A stretch of 13,948 nucleotides of DNA. It comes from an uncultured Prevotella sp. (GTDB lineage Bacteria; Bacteroidota; Bacteroidia; Bacteroidales; Bacteroidaceae). The notes beneath the pieces are model-generated. The model was not told where the DNA came from. It did not search any database and saw only the letters and a program-made list of their open reading frames with translations. The position numbers and the translations under genes were made by a program. This document shows positions 1 to 7,564 of the stretch, piece by piece (the stretch's first letter is position 1; each line of letters begins with the position of its first letter). The DNA lies in contig USJD01000085.1 in the NCBI GenBank assembly GCA_900554835.1, positions 1 to 13,948 of the forward strand, given 5' to 3'.

Positions 1-1
1 G

Positions 2-514
2 AAGAAATATCATCGGTTGTCTTTATGGGATGAGGGTGTTTATCTTCCGAAAGGATATGGGACGAGTAAGGGGTTTGATCTCTTTGTGGATGACCATTCT
101 CTTTGCAAGCGTCTTTCCACCACCTTATCATATTCATACAATGACTCCAGACGTTTCTATCAGGATTATACGGAAGAACGAACACCTGATTTTGCTTCCA
201 GACATAATCTGAGACTGACTGCGAAATATTCGTTCGGAAAAGCTATTCTGAGTTTGGCAGAATCTTATGCCAGTGGTCGTTTGTTTCAGCAAGGTAAGAC
301 TCCACCGTATCACAGTGTAGATGTAAATCTGACTTATCTGCTGAGTCCCAAGGTGATTATTTATTCTTCGCTGAATAACATCCTTGGTCGCACGAATGTT
401 TTCGGATATGATGTGAAGGGGCGCCCAGTTGTCTCATCCCGTGACAGATTCTTTTATATAGGTATATTTGTTTCACTTAAAAATAATAAAGCTTATGACA
501 TTTCAAATTTTTAA
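2..514 (+). CDS. TonB-dependent receptor, C-terminal fragment
   Basis: The reading frame is open from the left edge of the window, so only the last 170 residues are present and the true start lies outside. The visible part has the alternating aromatic/polar strands of a TonB-dependent receptor barrel. A stretch like VDVNLTYLLSPKVIIYSSLN followed by NNILGRTNVFGYD is typical of the last strands of SusC/FecA-like receptors, and the strand FFYIGIFVSL lies near the end, with a terminal Phe. Such proteins import ligands across the outer membrane using TonB energy; the plug, TonB box and any ligand clues are outside the window. The 3' end overlaps the next gene by 20 bases, implying translational coupling. 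The TTG at 17 is an internal codon, not a start. Family assignment is fairly secure; the substrate is unknown. Confidence 0.75.
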   Translation, partial: KKYHRLSLWDEGVYLPKGYGTSKGFDLFVDDHSLCKRLSTTLSYSYNDSRRFYQDYTEERTPDFASRHNLRLTAKYSFGKAILSLAESYASGRLFQQGKTPPYHSVDVNLTYLLSPKVIIYSSLNNILGRTNVFGYDVKGRPVVSSRDRFFYIGIFVSLKNNKAYDISNF

Positions 515-1028
515 AAAGTTCATGTTGATGGGGATCTTCTTTTTGATCTCTACAGTAAGCATTCATGCTCAACAGCCTAACATGCAGGCACTTATCGGAC
601 AGTCTCTTTCAAAACTCCAACAACCCACTCCTGAGAACTTCCTGAATTGTGTTGCTGAAATGAAACGTATTGATGATATGTTTCCGGATAGTATTCAACC
701 TAAATTTCAGATGGCATTGCAAAGCCTCAATTTTTCCGTTATGAATCCGCATGCTCCGGAAACGGAAAACCTGATGGCTGGAGCAGAAGAAACCATTGCT
801 AAAATGGAAAAAATGAGGAATGCAAACCAGTCTGATATCTGTACCCTTCGAGGGTTTTTATACATGGTACGTATCGTACAGAATCCTGCACAAAACGGCC
901 AGCGCTATTATCTTGACGTCATGCAGAACTATGAGAAAGCGCTTAAACTCAATCCAGAGAACCAACTTGCCAAACAATTACAGCAAAAGTTTTTTGAGGG
1001 TATGAAGAAGCAAACTGGTCATCCTTAA
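495..1028 (+). CDS. Small secreted TPR-like protein, function unknown
   Basis: This 177-residue protein begins with a clear signal peptide (Lys-rich start, hydrophobic run at about 9-22, likely cleavage after HAQ near residue 26), so it is probably periplasmic or exported. The rest is helical. Residues 139-165 contain YYLDVMQNYEKALKLNPEN, which is the second helix and turn of a tetratricopeptide repeat; an earlier half-repeat may lie around 48-80. I chose the ATG at 495 because it gives the signal peptide directly; a TTG at 468 would add nine residues ahead of it. It overlaps the end of the upstream receptor gene by 20 bases, so the two are probably co-expressed, and it may help that receptor. 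It ends 13 bases from the convergent barrel gene with no obvious terminator hairpin between. I do not recognise a named family. Confidence 0.7.
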   Translation: MTFQIFKKFMLMGIFFLISTVSIHAQQPNMQALIGQSLSKLQQPTPENFLNCVAEMKRIDDMFPDSIQPKFQMALQSLNFSVMNPHAPETENLMAGAEETIAKMEKMRNANQSDICTLRGFLYMVRIVQNPAQNGQRYYLDVMQNYEKALKLNPENQLAKQLQQKFFEGMKKQTGHP

Positions 1029-1041
1029 TACCCTCCTTACC

Positions 1042-3471
1042 TTAATACCAATGCTTCCCTGGCTTGGCTTTCTTGGTGCTATGGTTGAGTCGATAGACCA
1101 CGCAAGCCATCATGTAAGATGGTATCACATTGGTGCTCTTGCTGCTGATGTAGCTACTCGTCTGGGTGTATTCCACATGCTTCAACTGCTTGAGTATATC
1201 GAACCCCTCCAGCACTACCATCAACTTCTCGTTCAGGAATGTGCGAACCAGGCGGGCATCCCACACGAAATCATTGGTATTCAACTCCTTTGTGGCATAT
1301 TTGCGACGGGTATAAAGATTGAAATTGTTGGCCAGATCTAAATGCCAAGGCAGCTGGAGGTGGGCCAGCAAACCGACTTCCCAATCGATAGGATGGGAGA
1401 TGGTTCCGCCGTTGTTGGTGTAGGACTGGCGGTAACGGGAGCGGAGGGTGAATACCTGTTCTCCTGTCTTCCATTTCAGTCTCAGGTCATCGTCAATGCT
1501 GCGTACGTTGACTTCCTTCTTCAGCGTTGTAATGTCATCATCAGAGTTCTTGATTTCCTCCAGACTCACTTTCTGCTGTATTCCGTAGGTTAAACTATTG
1601 TGCAGAAAGAGGTTGGAACCCGATGTCAGCGGCAGTCCGAGTATCCAATTCATCTTTGTATTATGATTGCCGTTGGCATTATCATAAGTATAAAGTTTTC
1701 TACCAGAAGGGCGGTCGTAAGAGAGCTTGTTGACGATGGCATCATAGGTGTTCTCCCTGATCACCTGCATTTTCAGTTCATAGCGCATATCCTTACTTAA
1801 ATAAGAATAGGTAAGTCGTCCGCTCATCAGCCACTGTGCCTTCAGATTGCTATTACCGCGATAGTAATTCTGAGCATCTGTGGTGATAGTTACTTCTTCT
1901 GTCTGCTCTATCTCCGGTCTTGTGGAGGTATTCTGGAAAAGCAATGTCAACTTGTGGCGCAAATTGTTGCTGCGCCATTGCAGATAGGTGTTCTTGGCAT
2001 CAAAAGACCAGTAACGGTCGGTATGCGTGCGGTCGAAATCGCTTCGGGTATAGGTACGGCTGATGCTGTGATAGCCCACCGGCAGGAAGATATTTGCATT
2101 CCAGACACCATGGGATGTGGCGAGTCCCCATTGCATTTTAAATGTGAACTCATGGTAGTTGTCCTTTTCCCATTGCAGGTAACTGTTGTTGCCGTTCTGG
2201 GTTCCGCTTTCCGCCATTTCCTCATGCTGATCGGTGTGCTTATACTGATACTGCAGGGTATAGAGCGAGCGAGGAGTGAGCCAGAGATAGCTGAACTTGG
2301 CATAATAGTCGGTGTAGTTGACAGGACGGGTGAAGAGACGCTGACTATTATAATAGGTGGAGTCGATGGATGCATCATAGTAGTTGATGGTCTGTTCCGT
2401 ACGCTTGTCATCTCTGCCGCCCTTGTTGGTACCTCCGATATCTGCCTTCACCTGCTTACGCTTGTTGTCAAACTTGATACTGGCAGAGGCTGAGATGCCC
2501 GCCGTATAGTTGTGACTCTGAGTAGAGGAGATGTTTCGGCTATCGTTGATGAGGGCAGAAAAACTCGATACTGAAGCATCTGAGAGTCTGGCTTCAGTGG
2601 CATCTGTGGTGGTGATATTATCTCCGGAGTTATAGGAGAATTTCGGTTTGACGTGCAGATCCACAACACCCAATATGGTATGAAAGTCGTGATAGGTATC
2701 TACTTTCATCTTCTTGTTTTCGCCATAGGAATGTGAATTCTGCGAGGTGTTGCCCGATTCGATGAAGTTGATCCTGTTGACATCGGTTACGCTTTCCGTA
2801 TTGGTGCGGCTGAATACCATGTATCCGGTAGCATCCCATTTCTTCTCCTTCTTGCGGTAGTCGAAGCCGGCAGTCTGAGTGGTACGCTGGTTTTTCGCAG
2901 CCTCTGCTGGCGTCCATTCCGTCTCCTGTCCCGGTTGGCGTGAATCATTGATGTCGTTCACATTCCCATACACGGTCATACGGAGTTTCTTATCGTCGAT
3001 CATCGCGAAAACCTTCTCCGAATATCTGTTATCCGGACCGAGTGCAGCCGAAAATTCCGCCCACCATTTCTTCTTGTATTCCTTTTTCAGTTTGATAGAC
3101 ATACGCTTACCCTGATCGTAGTCATAGAACTTGATGGTCTGGATAGCGTAGGCAGGAATACGGGAAGTAATGCTGGTGATGGAGTTCTTGAAGAAAGACT
3201 TTGTTTCTACCGTCATTTCCTTGATGGTGATGCCATCCATCTCTACATTGCCACTGCTATAGTAAGTAATTCCTGGGAGTTTGCGTAAGAGACGGTCAAG
3301 GTTGGCGCCTTCTGGGAGTAAGAAGTCGCTGGCATTGAAAGTAAGGGTATCTCCCTTAGCATTGTTTTTCTTGATTTCGTCGTCATCCTGTGCGTGAACT
3401 GGGAGGGCACATGTCAGTGCTGCGAGTGCAACAAATCCAATGAGCCCTCTTTTCTTTAAATTCTGGTTCAT
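1042..3471 (-). CDS. Outer-membrane beta-barrel protein (OMP_b-brl / TonB-receptor-like)
   Basis: The 809-residue protein has a signal peptide (about 1-27, ending PVHAQ). Next comes a short plug-like region: DTLTFNASDF at 41-50, then LDRLLRKLPGI at 58-68, then NVEMDGITIKEMTVETKSFF at 75-94. This matches the Bacteroidota family pattern in which 'LLKKLPGV...G..(V)DGK.FF' precedes a large barrel. The rest, from about 135, is rich in aromatic beta strands. Two things differ from the usual layout: the carboxypeptidase-like regulatory domain normally found at the N-terminus is missing, and the usual VDGK is VETK. It is expected in the outer membrane, but transport activity and ligand are unknown. 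It lies 86 bases downstream of the asparaginase gene on the same strand with no consensus promoter in the gap, so the two may be cotranscribed. The family is fairly sure; function is not. Confidence 0.75.
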   Translation of the reverse strand: MNQNLKKRGLIGFVALAALTCALPVHAQDDDEIKKNNAKGDTLTFNASDFLLPEGANLDRLLRKLPGITYYSSGNVEMDGITIKEMTVETKSFFKNSITSITSRIPAYAIQTIKFYDYDQGKRMSIKLKKEYKKKWWAEFSAALGPDNRYSEKVFAMIDDKKLRMTVYGNVNDINDSRQPGQETEWTPAEAAKNQRTTQTAGFDYRKKEKKWDATGYMVFSRTNTESVTDVNRINFIESGNTSQNSHSYGENKKMKVDTYHDFHTILGVVDLHVKPKFSYNSGDNITTTDATEARLSDASVSSFSALINDSRNISSTQSHNYTAGISASASIKFDNKRKQVKADIGGTNKGGRDDKRTEQTINYYDASIDSTYYNSQRLFTRPVNYTDYYAKFSYLWLTPRSLYTLQYQYKHTDQHEEMAESGTQNGNNSYLQWEKDNYHEFTFKMQWGLATSHGVWNANIFLPVGYHSISRTYTRSDFDRTHTDRYWSFDAKNTYLQWRSNNLRHKLTLLFQNTSTRPEIEQTEEVTITTDAQNYYRGNSNLKAQWLMSGRLTYSYLSKDMRYELKMQVIRENTYDAIVNKLSYDRPSGRKLYTYDNANGNHNTKMNWILGLPLTSGSNLFLHNSLTYGIQQKVSLEEIKNSDDDITTLKKEVNVRSIDDDLRLKWKTGEQVFTLRSRYRQSYTNNGGTISHPIDWEVGLLAHLQLPWHLDLANNFNLYTRRKYATKELNTNDFVWDARLVRTFLNEKLMVVLEGFDILKQLKHVEYTQTSSYISSKSTNVIPSYMMACVVYRLNHSTKKAKPGKHWY

Positions 3472-3523
3472 CTGTTTTTTTGATTAGTTTATTTATTAAT
3501 ATCTTTTGATCTGTTGATATGTT

Positions 3524-3562
3524 AATTTCTCATTTCTCATTTGTAATTTCTCATCCCTCATT
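3524..3562. repeat. 7-base tandem array (CATTTCT units), left of asparaginase gene
   Basis: On the plus strand this reads as successive heptamers AATTTCT, CATTTCT, CATTTGT, AATTTCT, CATCCCT, CATT. It covers the 3' end of the asparaginase gene, including its stop codon at 3558-3560, and the gap to the barrel gene. The central unit order (CATTTCT, CATTTGT, then a variant of CATTTCT) recurs in the array at 4785-4821. Confidence 0.6.
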
Positions 3563-4598
3563 CCGGCAGCGTGATTTCTCCTGCCAGTGACTGTTTCAGT
3601 TTTTCGCGCACCATGCGGTTGTCAGGATATCTGCCCTGCAGGTACATCAGTTTGGTGACGGCAGCCTCTACGGTACTGTCGTAGCCGCTCACCACATGAG
3701 CTACCTTGAGCTGGAATCCAGCACCATATCTCTCCATATCCACACATCCCGTGATGCACTGGCTGATGTTGATGATGTTCACGCCGCGATGGGCTGCCTG
3801 ATCAAGCAGTCGTATGATCCAAGGGGCATGAGGGGCATTGCCTGAACCATAAGTTCTCATCACAATACCTCGCAGAGATGGGGATTCCAGGACGTGGCGG
3901 ACAATGGTATCCTGAATGCCTGGGAAGAGACTGAAGACGATGACGTTCGGATCCAGTTTCATGTGAGGTACCATCGGCTTGCGATAGTCTGGCTTCAGAA
4001 TGTGGTGCGGATGGAAAGAAAAGTTGATACCTACATCACAGAGATGAGGATGGTTGAAGGAATCGAATGCATGGAATCCTTCTGCATTGATCTTTGTAGT
4101 ACGGTTGCCGCGCAGCAACTTACCATTGAAGAAGATGCAGACCTCTGGTACCAGCGGATGACCTTCCAGATCTTTCATGGAGGCTATCTCGATGGCAGTC
4201 ATCATGTTCTCCTTGCCGTCGGTACGCAATTCGCCGATAGGCAACTGGCTACCGGTGAGAATGACAGGCTTGGTCAGGTTTTCGAGCATGAACGATAGGG
4301 CAGAGGCGGTGTAGGCCATTGTGTCCGTGCCATGCAGAATGACGAAACCATCATAGTCATTATAATTGTTGGCTATTATGCCCACCAGTTCAGCCCATCC
4401 CATTGGGTCCATATCGCTGGAGTCTATCGGTGGGTCGAATTTTCTCACATCAATATCTGCCTGAATCAGTTGGAATTCGGGCATTGATGAAACCAAATGG
4501 TTGAAATCGAGAGGTTCGAGAACGCCTGTATTTACGTCCTTACCCATACCGATTGTACCGCCTGTATAAATAATGAGAATCTTTGGTGTACCTGTCAT
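3558..4598 (-). CDS. ansA: Type I (cytoplasmic) L-asparaginase
   Basis: The enzyme hydrolyses L-asparagine to aspartate and ammonia in the cytoplasm. The 346-residue product is close to the roughly 338 of E. coli AnsA. The first catalytic motif is TGGTIGM at 12-18 (Thr15), the second is HGTDTMAYTASALSFM at 89-104 (Thr91, Asp92), and the catalytic Lys is probably Lys169 in GNRTTKINA. There is no signal peptide, which favours type I over the periplasmic type II. The frame stays open upstream to an ATG at 4733, but that adds 45 residues with no homology pattern and lies upstream of a consensus promoter at 4636-4666, so I start at 4598, where the family N-terminus KILIIYTGGTIG is reached within 16 residues. 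It is divergent from thrS and probably leads the operon with the barrel gene. Confidence 0.93.
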   Translation of the reverse strand: MTGTPKILIIYTGGTIGMGKDVNTGVLEPLDFNHLVSSMPEFQLIQADIDVRKFDPPIDSSDMDPMGWAELVGIIANNYNDYDGFVILHGTDTMAYTASALSFMLENLTKPVILTGSQLPIGELRTDGKENMMTAIEIASMKDLEGHPLVPEVCIFFNGKLLRGNRTTKINAEGFHAFDSFNHPHLCDVGINFSFHPHHILKPDYRKPMVPHMKLDPNVIVFSLFPGIQDTIVRHVLESPSLRGIVMRTYGSGNAPHAPWIIRLLDQAAHRGVNIINISQCITGCVDMERYGAGFQLKVAHVVSGYDSTVEAAVTKLMYLQGRYPDNRMVREKLKQSLAGEITLPE

Positions 4599-4635
4599 TT
4601 TTGAAATATTTAGCAATTTGTCAATTAATCGCCTG

Positions 4636-4666
4636 CAAAAATACGGAAAAACTTTGTAATGGCAAA
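4636..4666 (-). promoter_or_regulatory. Bacteroidota housekeeping promoter of the asparaginase gene
   Basis: On the minus strand, TTTG (4666-4663) is followed by 19 bases and then TATTTTTG (4643-4636), an exact match to TTTG-N19-TAnnTTTG. Transcription should start near 4630, leaving a leader of about 30 bases before the ATG at 4598. This rules out the longer reading frame from 4733 as the main product. Confidence 0.75.
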
Positions 4667-4784
4667 GAAATATATGATAAAAAATGACAAAGAAGTGTCT
4701 TTTTGTTAGTTGTAGAGGAAGGCGCATCCTCAATATTTTCCTGCTAACCCCTTTTATTATCTCATCATTTTATTTGTTTTTCCT

Positions 4785-4821
4785 AATCTCATTTCTCATT
4801 TCTCATTTGTCATTTCTCATT
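4785..4821. repeat. 7-base tandem array (CATTTCT units), right of asparaginase gene
   Basis: On the plus strand the array reads AATCT, CATTTCT, CATTTCT, CATTTGT, CATTTCT, CATTA. It shares 23 of 24 bases with the central part of the array at 3524-3562 and lies in the same orientation. Together the two arrays bracket the asparaginase gene. Confidence 0.6.
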
Positions 4822-4880
4822 ATATAATATAGGTTGTAATGTGTTGAAAATGAAAAGTTATGAAATTTTAATGCAAAATA

Positions 4881-4912
4881 TTCGCTTGTTACAAAAAGAA
4901 GTATTACTTTTG
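4881..4912 (+). promoter_or_regulatory. Probable promoter of thrS
   Basis: TACTTTTG at 4905-4912 is an exact TAnnTTTG -7 element. The -33 element is poor: TTCG at 4881-4884 (20-base spacing) is the best fit, with CTTG at 4885-4888 as an alternative at a short spacing of 16. Transcription would start about 20-25 bases before the ATG, leaving no room for a T-box or attenuator leader. Confidence 0.6.
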
Positions 4913-4942
4913 CATTTGATTTAATAAAAATACTAAGTTGTT

Positions 4943-6895
4943 ATGGTAAAAATCACATTCCCAGACGGATCTGTTCGTGAGTATGAGCAGGGCGTAACTG
5001 GTTTACAAATCGCCGAGAGTATCTCACCGGCTCTCGCTCGCAACGTTGTATCTTGCGGTGTTAATGGTGAGACAGTAGAGTTGAACCGTCCTATCAATGA
5101 GGATGCGAATGTAGAACTCTATAAGTTTGAGGATGAGCAGGGTAAGCACACATTCTGGCATACTTCTGCACACTTGCTCGCTGAAGCTCTTCAGGAGCTT
5201 TATCCTGGTATTCAGTTTGGTTTCGGTCCAGCCGTAGAGAGCGGTTTCTTCTACGATGTGATGCCTGCTGAGGGTCAGGTGATTTCAGAGAATGACTTCG
5301 CCAAGATCGAGGCTAAGATGATGGAACTTGCCAAGAAGAACGAGCCTGTGGTTCGCAAGGAGGTTTCTAAGGCTGATGCACTCGCTGAGTTCAAGGCTGA
5401 CGGTCAGGAATACAAGTGCGAGCACATCGAACAGGACTTGGAGGATGGCACGATCACCACATATACCCAAGGTAACTTCACCGACCTCTGCCGTGGTCCT
5501 CACTTGATGAACACTGGTCTGATCAAGGCTGTGAAGATTACAAGTGTGGCTGGCGCTTTCTGGCGTGGAGATGCTAAGCGTGAGCAGATGACTCGTATCT
5601 ACGGTATCAGCTTCCCTAAGAAGAAGATGCTCGATGAGTATCTCGTTATTCTCGAAGAGGCTAAGAAGCGTGACCACCGTAAGATCGGTAAGGAGATGGA
5701 ACTCTTCATGTTCTCTGAGCGTGTAGGTAAGGGCCTTCCTATCTGGTTGCCAAAGGGTACACAGCTCCGCCTCCGTTTGCAGGAGTTGCTCCGTTCTCTC
5801 CTGAAGCCTTATAACTATCAGGAGGTTATCTGTCCAGGTATCGGTGGCAAGAGTCTCTATGTTACATCTGGCCACTATGCTCACTATGGTAAGGATGCAT
5901 TCCAGCCTATCCAGACACCGGAGGAGGATGAGGAGTATATGCTCAAGCCAATGAACTGTCCTCACCACTGCGAGGTTTACGCTCGTAAGCCTCGTTCTTA
6001 CAAGGATCTTCCTTTGCGTATTGCAGAGTTCGGTACTGTATTCCGCTATGAGAAGAGCGGTGAGCTCCATGGTTTGACTCGTGTTCGTACATTTACTCAG
6101 GATGATGCTCACATCTTCGTTCGTTCAGATCAGGTGAAGTCTGAGTTCGAGAATGTAATCGACGTAATCCTGAAGGTATTCAAGATCTTCGGTTTCGAGA
6201 ACTACGAGGCACAGATTTCTCTCCGCGACCCTAAGGATACCGAGAAGTATATCGGTTCTGATGAGATTTGGGAAGAGAGCGAGAACGCTATCCGCGAGGC
6301 TTGCAAGGAGAAGGGTCTTGAGACTCGTGAGGAGATTGGCGAGGCTGCCTTCTATGGTCCTAAGCTCGACTTCATGGTAAAGGATGCCATCGGCCGTCGC
6401 TGGCAGTTGGGTACCATCCAGGTGGATTACAACCTGCCAGAGCGTTTCAAGCTGGAATATACCGCAGAGGATAACTCAAAGAAGACTCCTGTGATGATTC
6501 ACCGTGCACCATTCGGTTCATTGGAGCGTTTTACAGCCGTTCTCATCGAGCATACCGCCGGTCACTTCCCATTGTGGTTGACTCCAGACCAGGTTGCTAT
6601 TCTCCCTATCTCTGAGAAGTTCAACGATTATGCTCAGAAGGTACGTCAGTATCTTGACAAGCAGGGTGTTCGTGCTTTGGTTGATGATCGTAACGAGAAG
6701 ATTGGTCGCAAGATTCGCGATAACGAGTTGAAGCGTGTTCCTTACATGGTCATCGTAGGTGAGAAGGAGAGTGCCGAGGGCCTCGTTTCTATGCGTAAGC
6801 AGGGTGGTGGCGAGCAGGCTACCATGAGCATGGAAGAGTTTGCTCAGCGCATCAATGCTGAGGTAGCAGAGCAGTTGAAGGCTGCAGAGGAGTAA
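4943..6895 (+). CDS. thrS: Threonine--tRNA ligase
   Basis: The enzyme activates threonine with ATP and charges tRNA-Thr, and hydrolyses mischarged Ser-tRNA-Thr. All domains of the full-length bacterial enzyme (E. coli 642 residues, here 650) are present: TGS at about 1-62; the editing domain at 63-225 with HTSAH (His73, His77) and CRGPH (Cys183, His187); the class II core with motif 2 FRYE (Arg368) and motif 3 around RAPFGSLERF; and the anticodon-binding domain from about 550. The three zinc ligands are in place: Cys339 in MNCPHH, His390 in QDDAH and His520 in IHRAPFG. The start is a clean ATG shortly after a -7 element. thrS, infC, rpmI and rplT are normally neighbours, but here 906 bases with a GxxExxY gene and repeats separate thrS from infC. 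Confidence 0.98.
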   Translation: MVKITFPDGSVREYEQGVTGLQIAESISPALARNVVSCGVNGETVELNRPINEDANVELYKFEDEQGKHTFWHTSAHLLAEALQELYPGIQFGFGPAVESGFFYDVMPAEGQVISENDFAKIEAKMMELAKKNEPVVRKEVSKADALAEFKADGQEYKCEHIEQDLEDGTITTYTQGNFTDLCRGPHLMNTGLIKAVKITSVAGAFWRGDAKREQMTRIYGISFPKKKMLDEYLVILEEAKKRDHRKIGKEMELFMFSERVGKGLPIWLPKGTQLRLRLQELLRSLLKPYNYQEVICPGIGGKSLYVTSGHYAHYGKDAFQPIQTPEEDEEYMLKPMNCPHHCEVYARKPRSYKDLPLRIAEFGTVFRYEKSGELHGLTRVRTFTQDDAHIFVRSDQVKSEFENVIDVILKVFKIFGFENYEAQISLRDPKDTEKYIGSDEIWEESENAIREACKEKGLETREEIGEAAFYGPKLDFMVKDAIGRRWQLGTIQVDYNLPERFKLEYTAEDNSKKTPVMIHRAPFGSLERFTAVLIEHTAGHFPLWLTPDQVAILPISEKFNDYAQKVRQYLDKQGVRALVDDRNEKIGRKIRDNELKRVPYMVIVGEKESAEGLVSMRKQGGGEQATMSMEEFAQRINAEVAEQLKAAEE

Positions 6896-6899
6896 ATTT

Positions 6900-6913
6900 T
6901 CACGCTGATATAT
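6900..6913 (+). repeat. 14-mer repeat directly after the thrS stop
   Basis: TCACGCTGATATAT starts four bases after the thrS stop codon. It matches 13 of 14 bases of 7426-7439, which starts one base after the GxxExxY stop codon. In both places GTCACGC follows shortly. Confidence 0.55.
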
Positions 6914-6918
6914 TTTAT

Positions 6919-6950
6919 GTCACGCAGATTTCGCAGATGACGCAGATTTT
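6919..6950 (+). repeat. Triple 9-base iteron, copy A
   Basis: The 32-base unit is GTCA followed by CGCAGATTT, CGCAGATGA and CGCAGATTT plus a final T. It is identical to copy B (7495-7526) and to the reverse complement of copy C (7625-7656). A and B also share the following bases to TTCAT, apart from one extra T in A. Confidence 0.85.
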
Positions 6951-6999
6951 TCATAGGGTATTCTTTGTTGGAGTACTAGGAAAACGGCGTTGTTTGGGG

Positions 7000-7010
7000 A
7001 ATCTGCGTGA
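7000..7010 (-). repeat. Partial inverted iteron pairing with copy A
   Basis: AATCTGCGTGA is the exact reverse complement of 6920-6930 at the start of copy A. The pair could form an 11-base stem around a loop of about 69 bases in the RNA, followed by TCTTTT, between thrS and the GxxExxY gene. Confidence 0.55.
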
Positions 7011-7046
7011 GTCTTTTAAAATGGGGGATACTTAATACTTGTTGTT

Positions 7047-7424
7047 ATGACAGAAAACGAAATATCTTATAAGGTTATAGGAGCAATATATAAGGTATAT
7101 AATAAGCTTGGTCCTGGCTTGTTAGAGTCTGTTTATGAAGCAGCCCTTTGCTATCAACTCAGAAAAGAAGGTTTGAAGGTTGATAATCAGGTGAAACTTT
7201 CTGTAATATATGATGGGCACGTCTTGCCTGTAGATTTGCGATTGGATGTTTTGGTAGAGGATAAAGTGATTGTAGAATTGAAATCTGTTACAGAAATGAA
7301 GGCGGTTTATGGCAAACAGCTTCTTACTTATCTGAAAATATCTAATCTAAAGCTTGGTCTGTTGGTTAATTTTGATACATCTGATATTCGTTCATCCATT
7401 CATCGGGTCGTCAATCACCTTTAG
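7047..7424 (+). CDS. GxxExxY-family protein (PD-(D/E)XK nuclease superfamily)
   Basis: The 125-residue protein matches the whole GxxExxY family (TIGR04256 / PDDEXK_3 as I recall them). The name motif is GLLESVY at 24-30, in the usual context YNKLGPGLLESVYEAAL. A PD-(D/E)XK-type core follows: Asp67 in RLDVLVEDK, Glu77 and Lys79 in VIVELKS, then GKQLLTYL with Gln91 and Tyr95, as in RecB-like nucleases. The active-site pattern therefore looks intact. The family is common in Bacteroidota and several other phyla, often in multiple copies, and its biological role is not established to my knowledge. The gene sits between thrS and infC with CGCAGAT repeats on both sides. It is AT-richer and uses different codons (TTG/TTA, GTT, AAA) from the highly expressed translation genes around it, consistent with acquisition. 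No consensus promoter was seen upstream. Nuclease activity is inferred from motifs only. Confidence 0.88.
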   Translation: MTENEISYKVIGAIYKVYNKLGPGLLESVYEAALCYQLRKEGLKVDNQVKLSVIYDGHVLPVDLRLDVLVEDKVIVELKSVTEMKAVYGKQLLTYLKISNLKLGLLVNFDTSDIRSSIHRVVNHL

Positions 7425-7425
7425 C

Positions 7426-7439
7426 TCACGCAGATATAT
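7426..7439 (+). repeat. 14-mer repeat directly after the GxxExxY stop
   Basis: TCACGCAGATATAT follows the TAG stop by one base. It is the partner of 6900-6913 (one mismatch) and contains one CGCAGAT iteron core. The two copies flank the interval carrying the nuclease gene in direct orientation. Confidence 0.55.
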
Positions 7440-7446
7440 ATATCTT

Positions 7447-7493
7447 AGTCACGCTTGATTATGTTTTTGTAGTCACGTTTGATTATGTTTTTT
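7447..7493 (+). repeat. Tandem 23-24-base repeat, two units
   Basis: The units 7447-7470 and 7471-7493 both run AGTCACG, (C or T)TTGATTATG, then T-rich. The AGTCACG start recurs a third time at 7494, where it leads straight into iteron copy B, so the tandem looks like a by-product of repeat expansion. Confidence 0.6.
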
Positions 7494-7494
7494 A

Positions 7495-7526
7495 GTCACG
7501 CAGATTTCGCAGATGACGCAGATTTT
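7495..7526 (+). repeat. Triple 9-base iteron, copy B (left arm of perfect inverted repeat)
   Basis: It is identical over 32 bases to copy A and is the exact reverse complement of copy C at 7625-7656. The 98-base spacer between B and C means a transcript through this region could fold into a 32-base-pair stem. Confidence 0.88.
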
Positions 7527-7564
7527 CATTGCTGAGACGTGTTTAAGAATACCGCAAGAGAGAA

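Larger units (their letters stand above)
4599..4942. other. Divergent intergenic region between asparaginase gene and thrS
   Basis: This 344-base gap holds a promoter for each flanking gene (4636-4666 minus, 4881-4912 plus) and a heptamer array (4785-4821). In 4667-4784 I see only AT-rich sequence and a short weak hairpin (GAGGA 4711-4715 with TCCTC about seven bases later); I cannot support a gene or RNA there. Confidence 0.6.

Noticed and set aside
468..494. TTG start for the small TPR-like gene
   Set aside because: The ATG at 495 leads straight into a normal signal peptide; the TTG adds nine residues ahead of it.
1954..2493. Plus-strand frame opposite the barrel gene
   Set aside because: It is antisense to a clear coding sequence with no independent support.
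4599..4733. N-terminal extension of the asparaginase frame to an ATG at 4733
   Set aside because: The extra 45 residues have no family resemblance, and the consensus promoter at 4636-4666 would start the transcript inside this extension.
5285..6112. Long open frame on the minus strand inside thrS
   Set aside because: Its sequence mirrors the codon pattern of thrS, it has no domain signature and no promoter; it is an antisense shadow.
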